A DNA stretch of 64,000 nt. It comes from Yersinia rochesterensis. GTDB lineage: Bacteria; Pseudomonadota; Gammaproteobacteria; Enterobacterales; Enterobacteriaceae. The stretch lies in NCBI RefSeq assembly GCF_003600645.1, contig NZ_CP032482.1:2914001-2978000 (forward strand), written 5' to 3'. The position numbers were made by a program, and so were the translations under genes. Of the stretch, positions 40,217 through 49,919 are shown piece by piece (within the stretch, counting starts at the first letter, position 1; the number at the start of each line of letters is the position of its first letter). The notes under the pieces are model-generated. The model did no database searches. It was not told the DNA's origin and was given only the letters and a program-made list of their open reading frames with translations.

Positions 40217-40523
40217 ACATAATCCTCAAATTGATTTTTGATGCCCAAAGTACGTTAGTTTTATCTACAACCCTTAGCGTCCCTAACAATAAGTTTCCAT
40301 AAATCGATGTGCAGTAATCGTGCCAGTAATTATCAGGAGAGAAAGCTGATTCCATCACTGCTTTATTGGCATAAAAACCACTCAGTATGGGCATAGGGTC
40401 GTAGACAAAAACTGAATACGCAATCTATGCAACTGTGCACATTCTGAAACAGCATTATTGTGGTGCATAATGCGCCCCATTTCAGTGCGATGTTGCACAA
40501 ATGTATCAATTTAGGGAGAAATG
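40217..40523. promoter_or_regulatory. hisJ upstream region
   Basis: The 307 bases between hisJ and ubiX hold no credible gene. They contain the sigma-54 promoter match at 40310-40325 and, further from hisJ, several TGCAC/GTGCA half-sites (for example near 40437 and 40463) that are the size of NtrC half-sites but do not form a full consensus palindrome. Confidence 0.5.
40310..40325 (-). promoter_or_regulatory. Sigma-54 promoter match for hisJQMP
   Basis: On the minus strand TGGCACGATTACTGCA matches the -24/-12 consensus TGGCAC-N5-TTGCA at all but one base, with correct GG-to-GC spacing. It lies about 95 bases before the hisJ start. Related amino-acid transport operons (argT, hisJ) of enteric bacteria are nitrogen-regulated. 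Confidence 0.75.
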
Positions 40524-41096
40524 TTAATTGGCACCTTGCCAGCGAATGAATAGATCTTTAGGTAGCTCGATATCAAATTGATCAATAACCCGGTTAACGG
40601 TCTGATCAATAATATCTTCGATGGTTTCCGGACGGTGATAAAACGCAGGCATCGGCGGCATAATGACCGCGCCCAATTCAGCAGCCTGTACCATCAGCCG
40701 CAGATGGCCTAAATGCAGGGGGGTTTCACGCACACACAACACCAGTGGGCGGCGCTCTTTCAATATAACATCAGCTGCGCGAGTCAATAAGCCATCGGTA
40801 TAACTATGGGCAATACCAGATAACGTTTTGATTGAACAAGGTAAAATAACCATGCCACTGGTCTTGAATGACCCCGATGAGATACATGCGGCGATATCAC
40901 GAGAATCGTGTACTACATCCGCAAACGCCTGCACATCCTTAACACTAAGCTCCGTTTCAAGCGCTAGCGTCTGGCGCGCCGCATTGCTGAGAATCAAGTG
41001 AGTTTCCACGCCCTCGACCTGTTGCAACACCTGTAACAGGCGAACACCATAAATGGCGCCGCTGGCACCACTGATGCCAATAATAAGTCGTTTCAT
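40524..41096 (-). CDS. ubiX: Flavin prenyltransferase UbiX
   Basis: UbiX makes the prenylated FMN cofactor of the decarboxylase UbiD in ubiquinone synthesis. The 190-residue flavoprotein begins MKRLIIGISGASGAIYGVRLL and contains SSGSFKTSGMVILPCSIKTLSGIAHSY and the PPMPAFYHRPETIEDI segment typical of the family. A frame continues five codons upstream (41111), but the E. coli start corresponds to 41096. It is the last gene of the minus-strand block, about 225 bases beyond purF and behind a terminator. Confidence 0.96.
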   Translation of the reverse strand: MKRLIIGISGASGAIYGVRLLQVLQQVEGVETHLILSNAARQTLALETELSVKDVQAFADVVHDSRDIAACISSGSFKTSGMVILPCSIKTLSGIAHSYTDGLLTRAADVILKERRPLVLCVRETPLHLGHLRLMVQAAELGAVIMPPMPAFYHRPETIEDIIDQTVNRVIDQFDIELPKDLFIRWQGAN

Positions 41097-41212
41097 GGAA
41101 AACCACCTCACACTAAAGCCGCTTAATAATTATGTGCAGCATAACCGAATAAGGCCAAACTTTGCCGCATCAGGTACTGATTAGCAAGTTATGGCACTAA
41201 GCTATCTTACAT

Positions 41213-41254
41213 AAAAAAAGGTGCACCGCGCTTGAACGCTGGTTGCACCTTTTT
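41213..41254 (-). terminator. Hairpin after purF
   Basis: AAAAAGGTGCA and TGCACCTTTTT arms flank a GC-rich inner stem-loop (CCGCGCTTGAACGCTGG). On the minus strand a run of T residues follows, so it should end the purF transcript before ubiX. Confidence 0.85.
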
Positions 41255-41320
41255 GATTCACACTCTGTTTTTCAGCTACGGCAACATATTCTCTGCCATA
41301 AACTGGCGTAACTTAGGGTG

Positions 41321-42838
41321 TTAACCCTCGTTATGCATTTCCAGGTTTTCCGCTTCGTTATGATTACGCAATGCTTGCGCATCATCGTTGCGTAACGACT
41401 CCAGATATTCCAGATAGCTTTGATCCACATCTTTAGTGACGTAAACGCCATTAAAGACTGAGCACTCAAACTGAGTGATATCTGGGTTATCTTCGCGTAC
41501 AGCCTCGATAAGGTCAGTAAGATCTTGGAAAATCAGTGCATCTGCGCCAATTAGCTGGCGAATCTCGTCGACTTCACGACCATGTGCGATTAACTCATTG
41601 GCACTTGGCATATCGATACCATACACATTCGGGAAACGAATCTCCGGGGCGGCAGAGGCGAAATACACTTTATTTGCCCCAGCTTCACGCGCCATTTCGA
41701 CAATTTGTTCCGATGTGGTACCGCGCACAATCGAGTCATCCACCAATAATACATTCTTACCACGAAATTCTGCGCGGTTAGCATTCAGTTTACGGCGCAC
41801 TGATTTACGGCGTTCCTGTTGGCCCGGCATGATAAAGGTACGGCCAACATAACGGTTTTTCACAAACCCCTGGCGGTACGGTTTATCCAGAATTCGGGCG
41901 ATTTCCAGCGCGATATCACAGGAAGTTTCCGGGATAGGAATGACAACATCGATATCCAGGTCTTCCCACTGTTTGGCAATTTTTGCACCTAATTTCTGAC
42001 CCATGCGCACGCGCGCACTGTAAACAGAAATTTTATCCATAAAGGAGTCTGGGCGGGCAAAATAAACATACTCAAACAAGCACGGATTGTATTTTGGATT
42101 TTCCGCACACTGGCGGGTGAACAACTGGCCTTTTTCGGTGATATACACTGCTTCGCCCGGTGCCACATCACGCAAAAACTCGAAACCAAGGGTATCCAGC
42201 GCCACACTTTCAGAAGCGACCATATATTCATTACGGCCATCAGCAAGAGTCCGTCTGCCAATAACCAGTGGACGAATACCGTTAGGATCACGGAAAGCAA
42301 CCATGCCGTGGCCGATAATCATCGCGACACAAGCATAGGCACCACGAATCAACTGATGCGTAGCAGCAACAGCGGCAAAAATGTTGTCAGACTCCAACGG
42401 ATAGTGCTGGAAACGGTCCAATTCACTGGCAAAAATATTCAGCAGAATTTCTGAGTCAGAAGTGGTATTCACATGACGGCGAGAAACTTCGAATAATTTT
42501 TTTCTCAACTGGTGAGCGTTAGTCAGATTACCGTTATGAGCCAAAGTGATGCCAAACGGTGAGTTAACATAGAAAGGCTGAGCCTCGGAAGCACTGGAAC
42601 TGCCTGCCGTTGGGTAACGAACATGACCAATCCCCATGTTCCCCTGTAAGCGCAGCATATGCCGGGTTTCAAATACATCCTTCACCAAGCCGTTCGCTTT
42701 ACGCAGCCGGAACCCATTATGGGCATCAATGGTAACGATGCCCGCAGCATCCTGGCCTCGGTGCTGAAGCACCGTCAGCGCATCATAAATCGACTGGTTT
42801 ACCGGTGCAAAACCGGCGATACCGACAATACCGCACAT
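41321..42838 (-). CDS. purF: Amidophosphoribosyltransferase PurF
   Basis: PurF commits PRPP to purine synthesis, using ammonia from glutamine. The 505-residue product matches E. coli. The N-terminal nucleophile Cys2 is exposed after Met removal (MCGIVGIAG), and the glutaminase domain contains [11 protein letters not shown] and HNGNLTNA. The phosphoribosyltransferase domain has the PRPP loop [14 protein letters not shown]. It is 12 bases after cvpA and is presumably controlled by the PurR box upstream of cvpA. Confidence 0.98.
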   Translation of the reverse strand: MCGIVGIAGFAPVNQSIYDALTVLQHRGQDAAGIVTIDAHNGFRLRKANGLVKDVFETRHMLRLQGNMGIGHVRYPTAGSSSASEAQPFYVNSPFGITLAHNGNLTNAHQLRKKLFEVSRRHVNTTSDSEILLNIFASELDRFQHYPLESDNIFAAVAATHQLIRGAYACVAMIIGHGMVAFRDPNGIRPLVIGRRTLADGRNEYMVASESVALDTLGFEFLRDVAPGEAVYITEKGQLFTRQCAENPKYNPCLFEYVYFARPDSFMDKISVYSARVRMGQKLGAKIAKQWEDLDIDVVIPIPETSCDIALEIARILDKPYRQGFVKNRYVGRTFIMPGQQERRKSVRRKLNANRAEFRGKNVLLVDDSIVRGTTSEQIVEMAREAGANKVYFASAAPEIRFPNVYGIDMPSANELIAHGREVDEIRQLIGADALIFQDLTDLIEAVREDNPDITQFECSVFNGVYVTKDVDQSYLEYLESLRNDDAQALRNHNEAENLEMHNEG

Positions 42839-42850
42839 GTTGTCTTTTCC

Positions 42851-43360
42851 TCATAAGCCGCTCCGAATCGGTAATTGATTCGGTAAGAAACTCGACGTGC
42901 TCTGCAGATAGTCAAAAAACCACCTGATGATATAACTGAACTGCGGGATTAATTGCGACTGCTTCCAGTCAACACTCTGTGAGAAACCGGTAAACGTATC
43001 CAGAAAGAACAACATGGCAGAGACAATCAGAACGCCTCTCAGCGCCCCAAAACAGATCCCCAGCACTCTGTCAGTTCCTGATAATCCCGTACGTTCAACC
43101 AGCGAACTAATCACATAGTTAACAATAGCCCCGACGATCAATGTCGCGATGAACAAAATGCCGATAGCAATTCCGTTGCGAACCACTTCGTCCTCAAAAC
43201 GAGTGAAGTAGACAGCAAGGTAAGTGTAAAAATGACTGGCAACAAAAAACGCACATCCCCATGTAACAAGTGACAATGCTTCACGGACAAAACCCCGGAT
43301 TAAGCTGACTAAAGCAGAAAATCCGATAATCCCTATAATGACGTAATCAATCCAGACCAT
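42851..43360 (-). CDS. cvpA: Colicin V production protein homologue CvpA
   Basis: An inner-membrane protein with about four helices (169 residues, E. coli 162), starting [31 protein letters not shown]. The E. coli protein is needed for colicin V export and for envelope stress resistance; its mechanism is unknown. First gene of the cvpA-purF unit, with a PurR operator 60-75 bases upstream. Confidence 0.95.
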   Translation of the reverse strand: MVWIDYVIIGIIGFSALVSLIRGFVREALSLVTWGCAFFVASHFYTYLAVYFTRFEDEVVRNGIAIGILFIATLIVGAIVNYVISSLVERTGLSGTDRVLGICFGALRGVLIVSAMLFFLDTFTGFSQSVDWKQSQLIPQFSYIIRWFFDYLQSTSSFLPNQLPIRSGL

Positions 43361-43418
43361 GACTATTCCAATGACGAAATCGCCGCTGCATCCTGTTCGC
43401 GGCGAATTCTAACAGAAA

Positions 43419-43434
43419 AAGAAAACGTTTGCGT
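43419..43434 (-). promoter_or_regulatory. PurR operator (PUR box) of cvpA-purF
   Basis: On the minus strand ACGCAAACGTTTTCTT matches the PUR box consensus ACGCAAACGTTTTCNT at every defined base. It lies at the position of the known cvpA-purF operator of E. coli. Confidence 0.93.
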
Positions 43435-43463
43435 AGAGGAATTATGACCGGCGACAAATTAAA

Positions 43464-43496
43464 GTGCGGCGATTTTAAAAACAACAATCACCGCAC
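43464..43496 (-). terminator. Hairpin downstream of dedD
   Basis: GTGCGG and CCGCAC form the outer stem and GATT/AATC the inner, with one mismatched pair between. On the minus strand TTTAATTTG follows. It lies between the dedD stop and the cvpA promoter. Confidence 0.55.
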
Positions 43497-43551
43497 AAAC
43501 TTAGCGTTAAAAACCCTGAACACCCTGATGTTTTTAACCTTTATTCAAACT

Positions 43552-44301
43552 TTAGCGCCCCGTGCCATAAGGCTTAACCTGCCCATTCAGACCACTTAAT
43601 GAATTAAGTTCTGGCAAGGCCGATTGTAGCTTTTGCTTTGACGCATCCGGCCCCACGAAGACGCGGGTAATCTGGCCCTGAACCGGCGTTGCTGGCACTG
43701 TAAATGCCCGATGGCCTGACAAGCGCAGTGTCGCAACAATTTCATTCACTTTGGCCGCATTTTTCAATGCCCCCAGTTGGACAACATAAGCCTGCCCTAC
43801 GGGTGCTTTTTCTTCCGTGACCGGTTTGCTTTCCGGCTGAGTTTCCGGTTTAACCTCAGATTTTGGCTTAACTTCCTGCGGTTTTTTCTCGACTGGAACT
43901 GGCTTAACCTCAACTGGCTTACTTTCTACTGGTTTAACCTCAGCCGGTTTTTTCTCGACCGGTTTCACTTCAACCGGCTTACTTTGTAGCGGTGGCGGTG
44001 CCACGATAGTCGGTTCAGATGGCAAATTACCGGCATCATTAGCGGCCTGAGAGGCGAAATCATCTTTAGGGACTTCCACAGCTTGCGCTGCGCCTTCCGG
44101 CGGCGCAATAGGTAGAGGCTGATTGATCGGCGGAACCGCATCAATCTCCTGGCTATCACCGGGTTTTGGCACTAATGGAATGGCAGCAAACTCATCCTCA
44201 TAATGCTTCTTTTTACCATCCAGCAACCCCGGCAGCACAATCACGCCCAAAGCCACCAAAATTATGGTCCCAACTAAACGGTTCTGGAACTTACTTGCCA
44301 C
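43552..44301 (-). CDS. dedD: Cell division protein DedD (SPOR domain)
   Basis: DedD is a septal-ring protein that binds denuded peptidoglycan. It has one N-terminal transmembrane helix (about residues 10-27, LVGTIILVALGVIVLPGLL), a long periplasmic linker, and a C-terminal SPOR domain (about 168-245, AYVVQLGALKNAAKVNEIV). The linker holds an irregular Lys-Pro-Val-Glu repeat (KPVEVKPVEKKPAEVKPV and so on, residues 107-165). This makes the protein 249 residues against 220 in E. coli. Confidence 0.95.
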   Translation of the reverse strand: MASKFQNRLVGTIILVALGVIVLPGLLDGKKKHYEDEFAAIPLVPKPGDSQEIDAVPPINQPLPIAPPEGAAQAVEVPKDDFASQAANDAGNLPSEPTIVAPPPLQSKPVEVKPVEKKPAEVKPVESKPVEVKPVPVEKKPQEVKPKSEVKPETQPESKPVTEEKAPVGQAYVVQLGALKNAAKVNEIVATLRLSGHRAFTVPATPVQGQITRVFVGPDASKQKLQSALPELNSLSGLNGQVKPYGTGR

Positions 44302-44336
44302 TCACTCGCCCCTCAATGCTTTATCAATTCAAGCTG

Positions 44337-45587
44337 TTACAAATTCAACGCTGCCATGACGTGAGCAACTGTATGGAAAGAGCCACAGACAATGACCACA
44401 TCCTGTGGTTCTGCATCCTGCACAGCTTGTCGCCAGGCAGTTTCGACATCACTAAACTGGCGTGATTGTGCCAAATACTCGGCTAATTGCTCCGCACTGG
44501 CTCCACGCGGCCCTTCCAGCGGCGCGCAGTACCATTCATCAACTTGCTCAGATAAGCATGCCAACGTACCACCAATATCTTTATCCGATAACATCCCGAC
44601 TACCGCGCGCACTTTGCCCTGTTTGGGCAATTTAGCCAGTTTATCAGTCAAATAACGTGCTGCGTGCGGATTATGAGCCACATCCAAAATCAACAGTGGC
44701 TGCTCACTGACTATCTGAAAACGCCCAGGTAAACTGGCGGCCTGCAACCCCTGGCGAATCACCTCTTCGCTCAATGACAATCCGGAATAATGCAATACTG
44801 CCAACGCAGTCGCAGCATTGGCTAGCGGCACATTCGGCAACGGTAACTCGCTCCATTGGTGACCATCGCAGTGCCATTTCCAGCTTTTTTCTTGCTGACT
44901 GAATTGCCAGGCGATATCCCGCTGATACAAGTGCGCACCGAGTTTTGCAGCAACATCTGCAATAGACTGTGGCATATCAGGTTCGCCTACCACCGCGGGT
45001 TTACCCGCACGGAATACACCGGCTTTTTCCCGGCCAATGCTGTCACGATCAAACCCCAGCCAGTCAGTATGGTCTATTGCAATGCTGGTGATGGCGGCAA
45101 CATCCGAATCAACAATATTAGTTGCATCCAAACGCCCACCTAAGCCCACTTCGAGAATGACCACATCAAGCTTAGCCTGCTTAAACAGTTGCAATGCAGA
45201 TAAGGTACCGAACTCGAAGTAAGTCAATGATATATCTTGGCGTCCGGCTTCAATTTTGGCAAAAGAATGGCTATGTTCGGCCTCAGATAGCTCTTGCCCC
45301 TGAATACGAACGCGCTCGGTATAACGCAGAAGATGGGGTGAGCTATATACCCCGACCCGCAGGCCCGCTGCCAGTAAAATGGATTCCAAGGTACAGCAGG
45401 TGGTGCCTTTGCCATTAGTACCGGCAACGGTAAATACTTTAGGGGCAGGTTTAAGCAAATCCAGACGCTCAGCAACCTGTTTAACACGCTCCAGCCCCAG
45501 CTCGATTGGCTGAGAATGCAAACGTTCAAGATAGTAAAGCCACGCGACCAAAGGCGACGTGGCTTGGGGAATTTGATTGTTGTCCAT
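44337..45587 (-). CDS. folC: Bifunctional folylpolyglutamate / dihydrofolate synthase FolC
   Basis: FolC adds glutamate to dihydropteroate and to folates. The P-loop VFTVAGTNGKGTTC, EVGLGGRLDATNIVDSD, SIAIDHTDWLG and the Mur-ligase-type C-terminal domain (DVAHNPHAARYLTD) are present. The product is 416 residues with the ATG at 45587; two GTG codons just upstream are alternatives. It lies between accD and dedD in the conserved cluster. Confidence 0.96.
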   Translation of the reverse strand: MDNNQIPQATSPLVAWLYYLERLHSQPIELGLERVKQVAERLDLLKPAPKVFTVAGTNGKGTTCCTLESILLAAGLRVGVYSSPHLLRYTERVRIQGQELSEAEHSHSFAKIEAGRQDISLTYFEFGTLSALQLFKQAKLDVVILEVGLGGRLDATNIVDSDVAAITSIAIDHTDWLGFDRDSIGREKAGVFRAGKPAVVGEPDMPQSIADVAAKLGAHLYQRDIAWQFSQQEKSWKWHCDGHQWSELPLPNVPLANAATALAVLHYSGLSLSEEVIRQGLQAASLPGRFQIVSEQPLLILDVAHNPHAARYLTDKLAKLPKQGKVRAVVGMLSDKDIGGTLACLSEQVDEWYCAPLEGPRGASAEQLAEYLAQSRQFSDVETAWRQAVQDAEPQDVVIVCGSFHTVAHVMAALNL

Positions 45588-45606
45588 GAGTCCCACCACT
45601 GACCTT

Positions 45607-45807
45607 TATAGCCATCCTACTTCAAGCTGCATGTGCGTTGGCTGCTTTCATTCACCCGAATCATTGACTGGTGTCAATTCATCGAGATTCTGAGCCTCTC
45701 ATGAGACTCACCCTGCGAGCCGGCGTAAGCGATATTCAGCATGGTTTACAACCAAGTTATCACTCAATTGCCGCCATCCTGCAACTCGAATTATTTTGGG
45801 TAAATAT
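45607..45807. repeat. Long ERIC element with internal insertion (accD-folC spacer)
   Basis: The arms TACTTCAAGCTGCATGTGCG with TTGGCTGC, and CCATCCTGCAACTCGAATTA with TTTTGGG, are ERIC ends. About 78 extra bases lie inside one arm, between CATCGAGATT and TTGCCGCC, giving about 201 bp. The site of insertion is not the same as in the long ERIC upstream of alaA. Confidence 0.85.
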
Positions 45808-45855
45808 TTTCTTTTTTAAAGCGATAAAGCTCAAGCAACGATAATGCACAATAAT

Positions 45856-45884
45856 CGGGCACCACCTTATCAGGGTGATGCCCG
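45856..45884 (-). terminator. Hairpin after accD
   Basis: CGGGCA and TGCCCG form the outer stem with CACC/GGTG inside and one mismatch. It lies immediately after the accD stop. The T tract is poor, so it may act as a weak terminator or transcript-stabilising end. Confidence 0.55.
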
Positions 45885-45893
45885 TTCAGTTAA

Positions 45894-46805
45894 TCAGGCA
45901 TCAGCCTGATTATTAGTCACCGCTGCATCAGCCTTGGCTTCAACCACGCTTGGCTGCGGCTGATGAGTCAATTTCGACAAGATGCTGGCTAGCGTCTGAC
46001 GCATAACCGGACGGCGAACTATCATGTCGATAGCGCCTTTTTCAATTAAGAATTCACTGCGTTGGAAACCCGGTGGCAGTTTTTCACGAACAGTTTGTTC
46101 GATAACCCGAGGGCCAGCAAAACCGATCAATGCTTTCGGTTCAGCAATATTGATATCACCCAACATCGCCAGACTAGCGGAAACACCGCCCATGGTCGGG
46201 TCAGTCAGCACTGATATATATGGCAAACCGCGCTCTTGCATTTTCGCCAGAGCAGCACTGGTTTTTGCCATCTGCATCAGAGACATCAATGCTTCCTGCA
46301 TACGGGCACCGCCACTGGAAGAGAAACACACCAGTGGACAATTATCTTCCAGCGCTTTTTCTACTGCGCGAACAAAGCGAGCACCTACCACTGACGCCAT
46401 TGAACCGCCCATGAAGGCAAATTCAAATGAAACCGCCACAATAGGCATCCCTTGCAAGGTTCCTTTCATAGCAACCAAAGCATCTTTCTCGCCTGTCTCT
46501 TTTTGTGCAGCAGAGAGGCGATCTTTATACTTTTTGGAATCCCTGAATTTCAGGATATCCTTCGGCTCCAGTTCGCTACCCAATTCGACTTCACTGCCAG
46601 CATCCAACAGCATATGTAACCGCGCGCGGGCGGACATTCGCATGTGGTGATCACACTTAGGACACACTTCCAGATTGCGCTCTAACTCGGCACGATAAAG
46701 TACCTGACCGCAACTGTCGCATTTTGTCCACACCCCTTCAGGAATACTCGCTTTACGGGTTTGTGTGATATTGCTTTTGTTAAGAATTCGTTCAATCCAG
46801 CTCAT
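45894..46805 (-). CDS. accD: Acetyl-CoA carboxylase carboxyltransferase beta subunit AccD
   Basis: AccD pairs with AccA to transfer carboxyl from biotin to acetyl-CoA, giving malonyl-CoA for fatty acid synthesis. The N-terminal four-cysteine zinc finger is visible ([18 protein letters not shown], then [10 protein letters not shown]), followed by the crotonase-like domain ([38 protein letters not shown]). It is 303 residues (E. coli 304). Confidence 0.98.
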   Translation of the reverse strand: MSWIERILNKSNITQTRKASIPEGVWTKCDSCGQVLYRAELERNLEVCPKCDHHMRMSARARLHMLLDAGSEVELGSELEPKDILKFRDSKKYKDRLSAAQKETGEKDALVAMKGTLQGMPIVAVSFEFAFMGGSMASVVGARFVRAVEKALEDNCPLVCFSSSGGARMQEALMSLMQMAKTSAALAKMQERGLPYISVLTDPTMGGVSASLAMLGDINIAEPKALIGFAGPRVIEQTVREKLPPGFQRSEFLIEKGAIDMIVRRPVMRQTLASILSKLTHQPQPSVVEAKADAAVTNNQADA

Positions 46806-47050
46806 CGATGACCTTTCTGTTTGAACCTGGCTATTGCCAGTCCGCTGTGCGTGCTTTAACCATCTTCCTGAAAAAAACCAATAAAAATACCCATGTTATA
46901 GGCCGGTACAATGTAGCTGTAACCAAGGCACTAAACTGGCACTAAACTCGGATTATCTACAGGAACAGACCATAAATGTTACTCATTAAACCATATTGGC
47001 TCGACAGTGTAGATAAAAAACTGGTCGAACCCACGGCTCAGGTAACGTTT

Positions 47051-47713
47051 TTACTGATTTTTCTGCCGAGAACTCGCACGCCGATGGCGCCAGACCTCAA
47101 ATACGCCGGGTAAAATTGACACCACAATAATGGCGACAATCAGTAATTTCAGATTTTCCTGAACAAACGGCATGTTACCAAACCAATAGCCAGCATAGGT
47201 GAATAACAGCACCCATACTAATGCCCCAATCACGTTATAAGCGGCAAAGTGACGATAGGACATTTTCCCCATACCCGCGACAAACGGCGCAAAAGTACGA
47301 ATAATCGGGACAAATCGCGCCAGAATAATCGCTTTGCCACCATGTTTTTCATAAAACTGATGCGTTTTATCCAGATAACTGCGACGGAAAATTTTGGAGT
47401 CCGGGTTACTGAATAGTTTTTCACCGAATACCCGGCCAATGGCGTAGTTGACGGCATCGCCCAGAATGGCAGCCGTGACCATCAAAGCAACCATAACATG
47501 GACATTGATATCATTGGAGGGCAAGGAAGCCAAAGCTCCGGCCACAAATAACAGAGAGTCACCCGGTAAAAATGGCGTCACTACCAGGCCAGTTTCACAG
47601 AATAAAATCAGGAATAAAATGGCATAAACCCAGATTCCATACTGCGCCACCAGCTCCGCTAGATGAACATCAATATGCAAAATAAAATCAATAACGAAAC
47701 GTATAAATTCCAT
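47051..47713 (-). CDS. dedA: DedA family membrane protein
   Basis: A 220-residue inner-membrane protein of the DedA/VTT family, which is linked to lipid carrier (undecaprenyl phosphate or phospholipid) transport across the membrane. The family pattern [22 protein letters not shown] is near residues 40-60, and [19 protein letters not shown], with conserved arginines, is near 138. It lies between truA and accD as in E. coli. Confidence 0.95.
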   Translation of the reverse strand: MEFIRFVIDFILHIDVHLAELVAQYGIWVYAILFLILFCETGLVVTPFLPGDSLLFVAGALASLPSNDINVHVMVALMVTAAILGDAVNYAIGRVFGEKLFSNPDSKIFRRSYLDKTHQFYEKHGGKAIILARFVPIIRTFAPFVAGMGKMSYRHFAAYNVIGALVWVLLFTYAGYWFGNMPFVQENLKLLIVAIIVVSILPGVFEVWRHRRASSRQKNQ

Positions 47714-47857
47714 AAATATTCTCGAGAGGTAAACGAGCTTAATCTTTGATTGAGCGAGTTTAGCTGAACTTCCTTAGGGATTCCTTAAGCCCCGCTCACC
47801 AGACAGTCAAACTCGCCTTATTATCTAAAATAAAGTGACATAAAATAAGGCTACGAT

Positions 47858-48700
47858 TCAGTCATCAGCTAAAAAAAGTGGCCCCATCGGCGCTTTCGGT
47901 AATGCAAAGTGTTCAGGATAGTCGACGGCGACTAAATATAATCCTTCCGCTTTGGCGGTTGCCGCTGCACGTGCTCGGTCTTTCAGTGCGAGCAACTCTG
48001 CTATCCAAGTGACATCTTGATTGCCGCAACCCACCTCTATCAAGCTGCCGACAATATTACGCACCATATGATGAACAAAGGCGTTGGCTTTGATATCTAC
48101 CACGATATACGCACCATGTCGGGTAACTTTGACATGTTTTACATTTCGCCACGGGCTACGGGACTGGCATTGTACGGCACGGAACGAGGTAAAATCGTGC
48201 TCGCCGAGCAAACTTTGCGCAGCCTGTTGCATTTTTTCGGCATCGAGCGGCAGATAACAATGGGTTACCCCTTGCGCCAATACCGCAGGGCGGTAGCGAT
48301 GATTAAAAATAATGTAACGGTAGCGACGAGCCGTAGCACTGAAGCGGGCGTGAAAATCATCATCAACCGTTTTTACCCAACGAACTGCAATATCGGGGGG
48401 TAAATGACTGTTGACACCCATCGTCCAGGCGGCTTCTTTGCGCTCAGCCGTGGTAACAAAATGGACCACCTGCCCGGTCGCGTGCACACCAGCATCCGTT
48501 CGCCCAGCACAAAGTACGCCAATAGGCTCATTGGCGACTTTCGAGAGCGCGGCCTCCAGGCAAGCTTGGACGCTGGTCACTTCTTGCTGGCGTTGCCAAC
48601 CAAAATAGCGGCTACCGTTGTATTCAATACCCAGCGCAATTTTAATGCCCGCAGCTTTAGCCTCGGCACTTTCTGGCTGGGTCAACTCAAGTTCGGACAT
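47858..48700 (-). CDS. truA: tRNA pseudouridine(38-40) synthase TruA
   Basis: TruA isomerises uridines 38-40 in the anticodon arm. The catalytic aspartate lies in [18 protein letters not shown], and the family segments [17 protein letters not shown] and [19 protein letters not shown] are clear. The product has 280 residues (E. coli 270). Its ATG overlaps the usg stop as TGATG, so translation is probably coupled. Confidence 0.97.
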   Translation of the reverse strand: MSELELTQPESAEAKAAGIKIALGIEYNGSRYFGWQRQQEVTSVQACLEAALSKVANEPIGVLCAGRTDAGVHATGQVVHFVTTAERKEAAWTMGVNSHLPPDIAVRWVKTVDDDFHARFSATARRYRYIIFNHRYRPAVLAQGVTHCYLPLDAEKMQQAAQSLLGEHDFTSFRAVQCQSRSPWRNVKHVKVTRHGAYIVVDIKANAFVHHMVRNIVGSLIEVGCGNQDVTWIAELLALKDRARAAATAKAEGLYLVAVDYPEHFALPKAPMGPLFLADD

Positions 48701-49710
48701 CAGTATAGTTGCTCCTGCAACAGGCGCTCCGCCGTTTCAATCGCCATCAATGCACCACCAAAACGAATGTTGTCGGCCACCGACCAGAACTGCAACACTT
48801 CGGGAATACCATAGTCATTGCGGATACAACCAATACTTAAGACATCACTGCCAGAAGCGTCACTGACTTGAGTCGGATAATCATCTTCTTCAGATAATTG
48901 AATATCTTCGCAACTTTCCAGTTCACTGCGAGCTTCATCTGAGGAGATCGGACGTAACGCTTCCAGATGAACCACCTGTGCCTGGCCATAAAATACCGGC
49001 GACTGGATGCAAGTCACGGAGATAGGCAAGCCGTCATCTTGTAAGACTTTACGCACCTGATCCACCAAGCGGCGCTCTTCGCGCACACTGCCCTCTTCAT
49101 CCGCCAGTAGCGGTAAAACGTTAAATGCCAATTGCTTGGCGAAAATGCCCGGCTCGGCGGGGATACCATTGAGTAATTTAGCACTTTGCCCTGCAAGGTC
49201 ATCCACTGCAGCTTTGCCATGGGCAGAAGCCGAAAGCAGCGCGGTAACATGCAGGCGGGATAAACCGGCCTGTTCAGTCAGCGGTTTAATCGCGGTCAAC
49301 AGTTGGCTGGTCAGGCTATCGGCGACCGCCACAATATTGCGATTACGATAATCGGCCAAAACTTGAGGATTCACACTCGGCACCACCAACGGCACATCCG
49401 GCTCCATTGCGAATAAGCCGCTGCTGTCGATGACCAGACAGCCAGCATTCCCCGCTTCTTCCGCATATTGTGCAGAAGCTTCACGGCCAGCGACAAAGAA
49501 AGCCAACTGCGCCTGCGACCAGTCAAATTCTGCAACATTTTCCACTAGTACACTTTTACCATTAAAGCGCACTGTCGCACCGGCACTGCGCTCGCTGGCC
49601 AGCGGATACAATTCACCAACCGGGAACTGGCGCTCACTTAACAGCTCCAGCAAAGCTTCACCTACTGCGCCCGTTGCTCCTAACAGAGCAATATTCCAGC
49701 CGTCAGACAT
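48700..49710 (-). CDS. usg: USG-1 protein, aspartate-semialdehyde dehydrogenase-like pseudoenzyme
   Basis: A 336-residue homologue of aspartate-semialdehyde dehydrogenase with an N-terminal NADP-binding motif ([19 protein letters not shown]). The catalytic Cys of true dehydrogenases is absent: the corresponding segment reads [12 protein letters not shown]. The same change is seen in E. coli Usg, so this is an inherited, probably non-catalytic family. It stands between pdxB and truA and is coupled to truA. Start at 49710 follows E. coli; the frame is open five codons further. Confidence 0.94.
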   Translation of the reverse strand: MSDGWNIALLGATGAVGEALLELLSERQFPVGELYPLASERSAGATVRFNGKSVLVENVAEFDWSQAQLAFFVAGREASAQYAEEAGNAGCLVIDSSGLFAMEPDVPLVVPSVNPQVLADYRNRNIVAVADSLTSQLLTAIKPLTEQAGLSRLHVTALLSASAHGKAAVDDLAGQSAKLLNGIPAEPGIFAKQLAFNVLPLLADEEGSVREERRLVDQVRKVLQDDGLPISVTCIQSPVFYGQAQVVHLEALRPISSDEARSELESCEDIQLSEEDDYPTQVSDASGSDVLSIGCIRNDYGIPEVLQFWSVADNIRFGGALMAIETAERLLQEQLY

Positions 49711-49793
49711 GTTGGTTTTCTCCACTAACGTTCATTAAATTACAAAGAGTTATGCAAATAACAGAATGGTCATTTACTGATGAATTAATTCGA

Positions 49794-49919
49794 CATCTCC
49801 AAAGTCATTGGAGTTGCAGGTAGGCAGCAAACGAACGAATCCCGATGAGCTTACATAAGTAAGTGATTCGGGTTCGTGAGCGTAGCTAACATCCCTGTGG
49901 CTTCAAGGACGAAGGGTAT
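49794..49919. repeat. ERIC element overlapping the 3' end of pdxB
   Basis: A 126-bp ERIC with the classical core GAGCTTACATAAGTAAGTGA, a left arm CCAAAGTCATTGGAGTTGCA and right end CTTCAAGGACGAAGGGTAT. Its right-hand end overlaps pdxB (stop at 49903-49905), so the pdxB stop and last four codons come from the repeat. Confidence 0.95.

Noticed and set aside
40209-40394. 61-codon frame in the hisJ leader
   Set aside because: It covers the sigma-54 promoter match, has no clear ribosome-binding site and overlaps the hisJ start; probably chance.
40430-40500. Possible NtrC binding sites from TGCAC/GTGCA motifs before hisJ
   Set aside because: Half-sites are present but no pair forms the consensus palindrome with correct spacing, so I list them only as suggestive.
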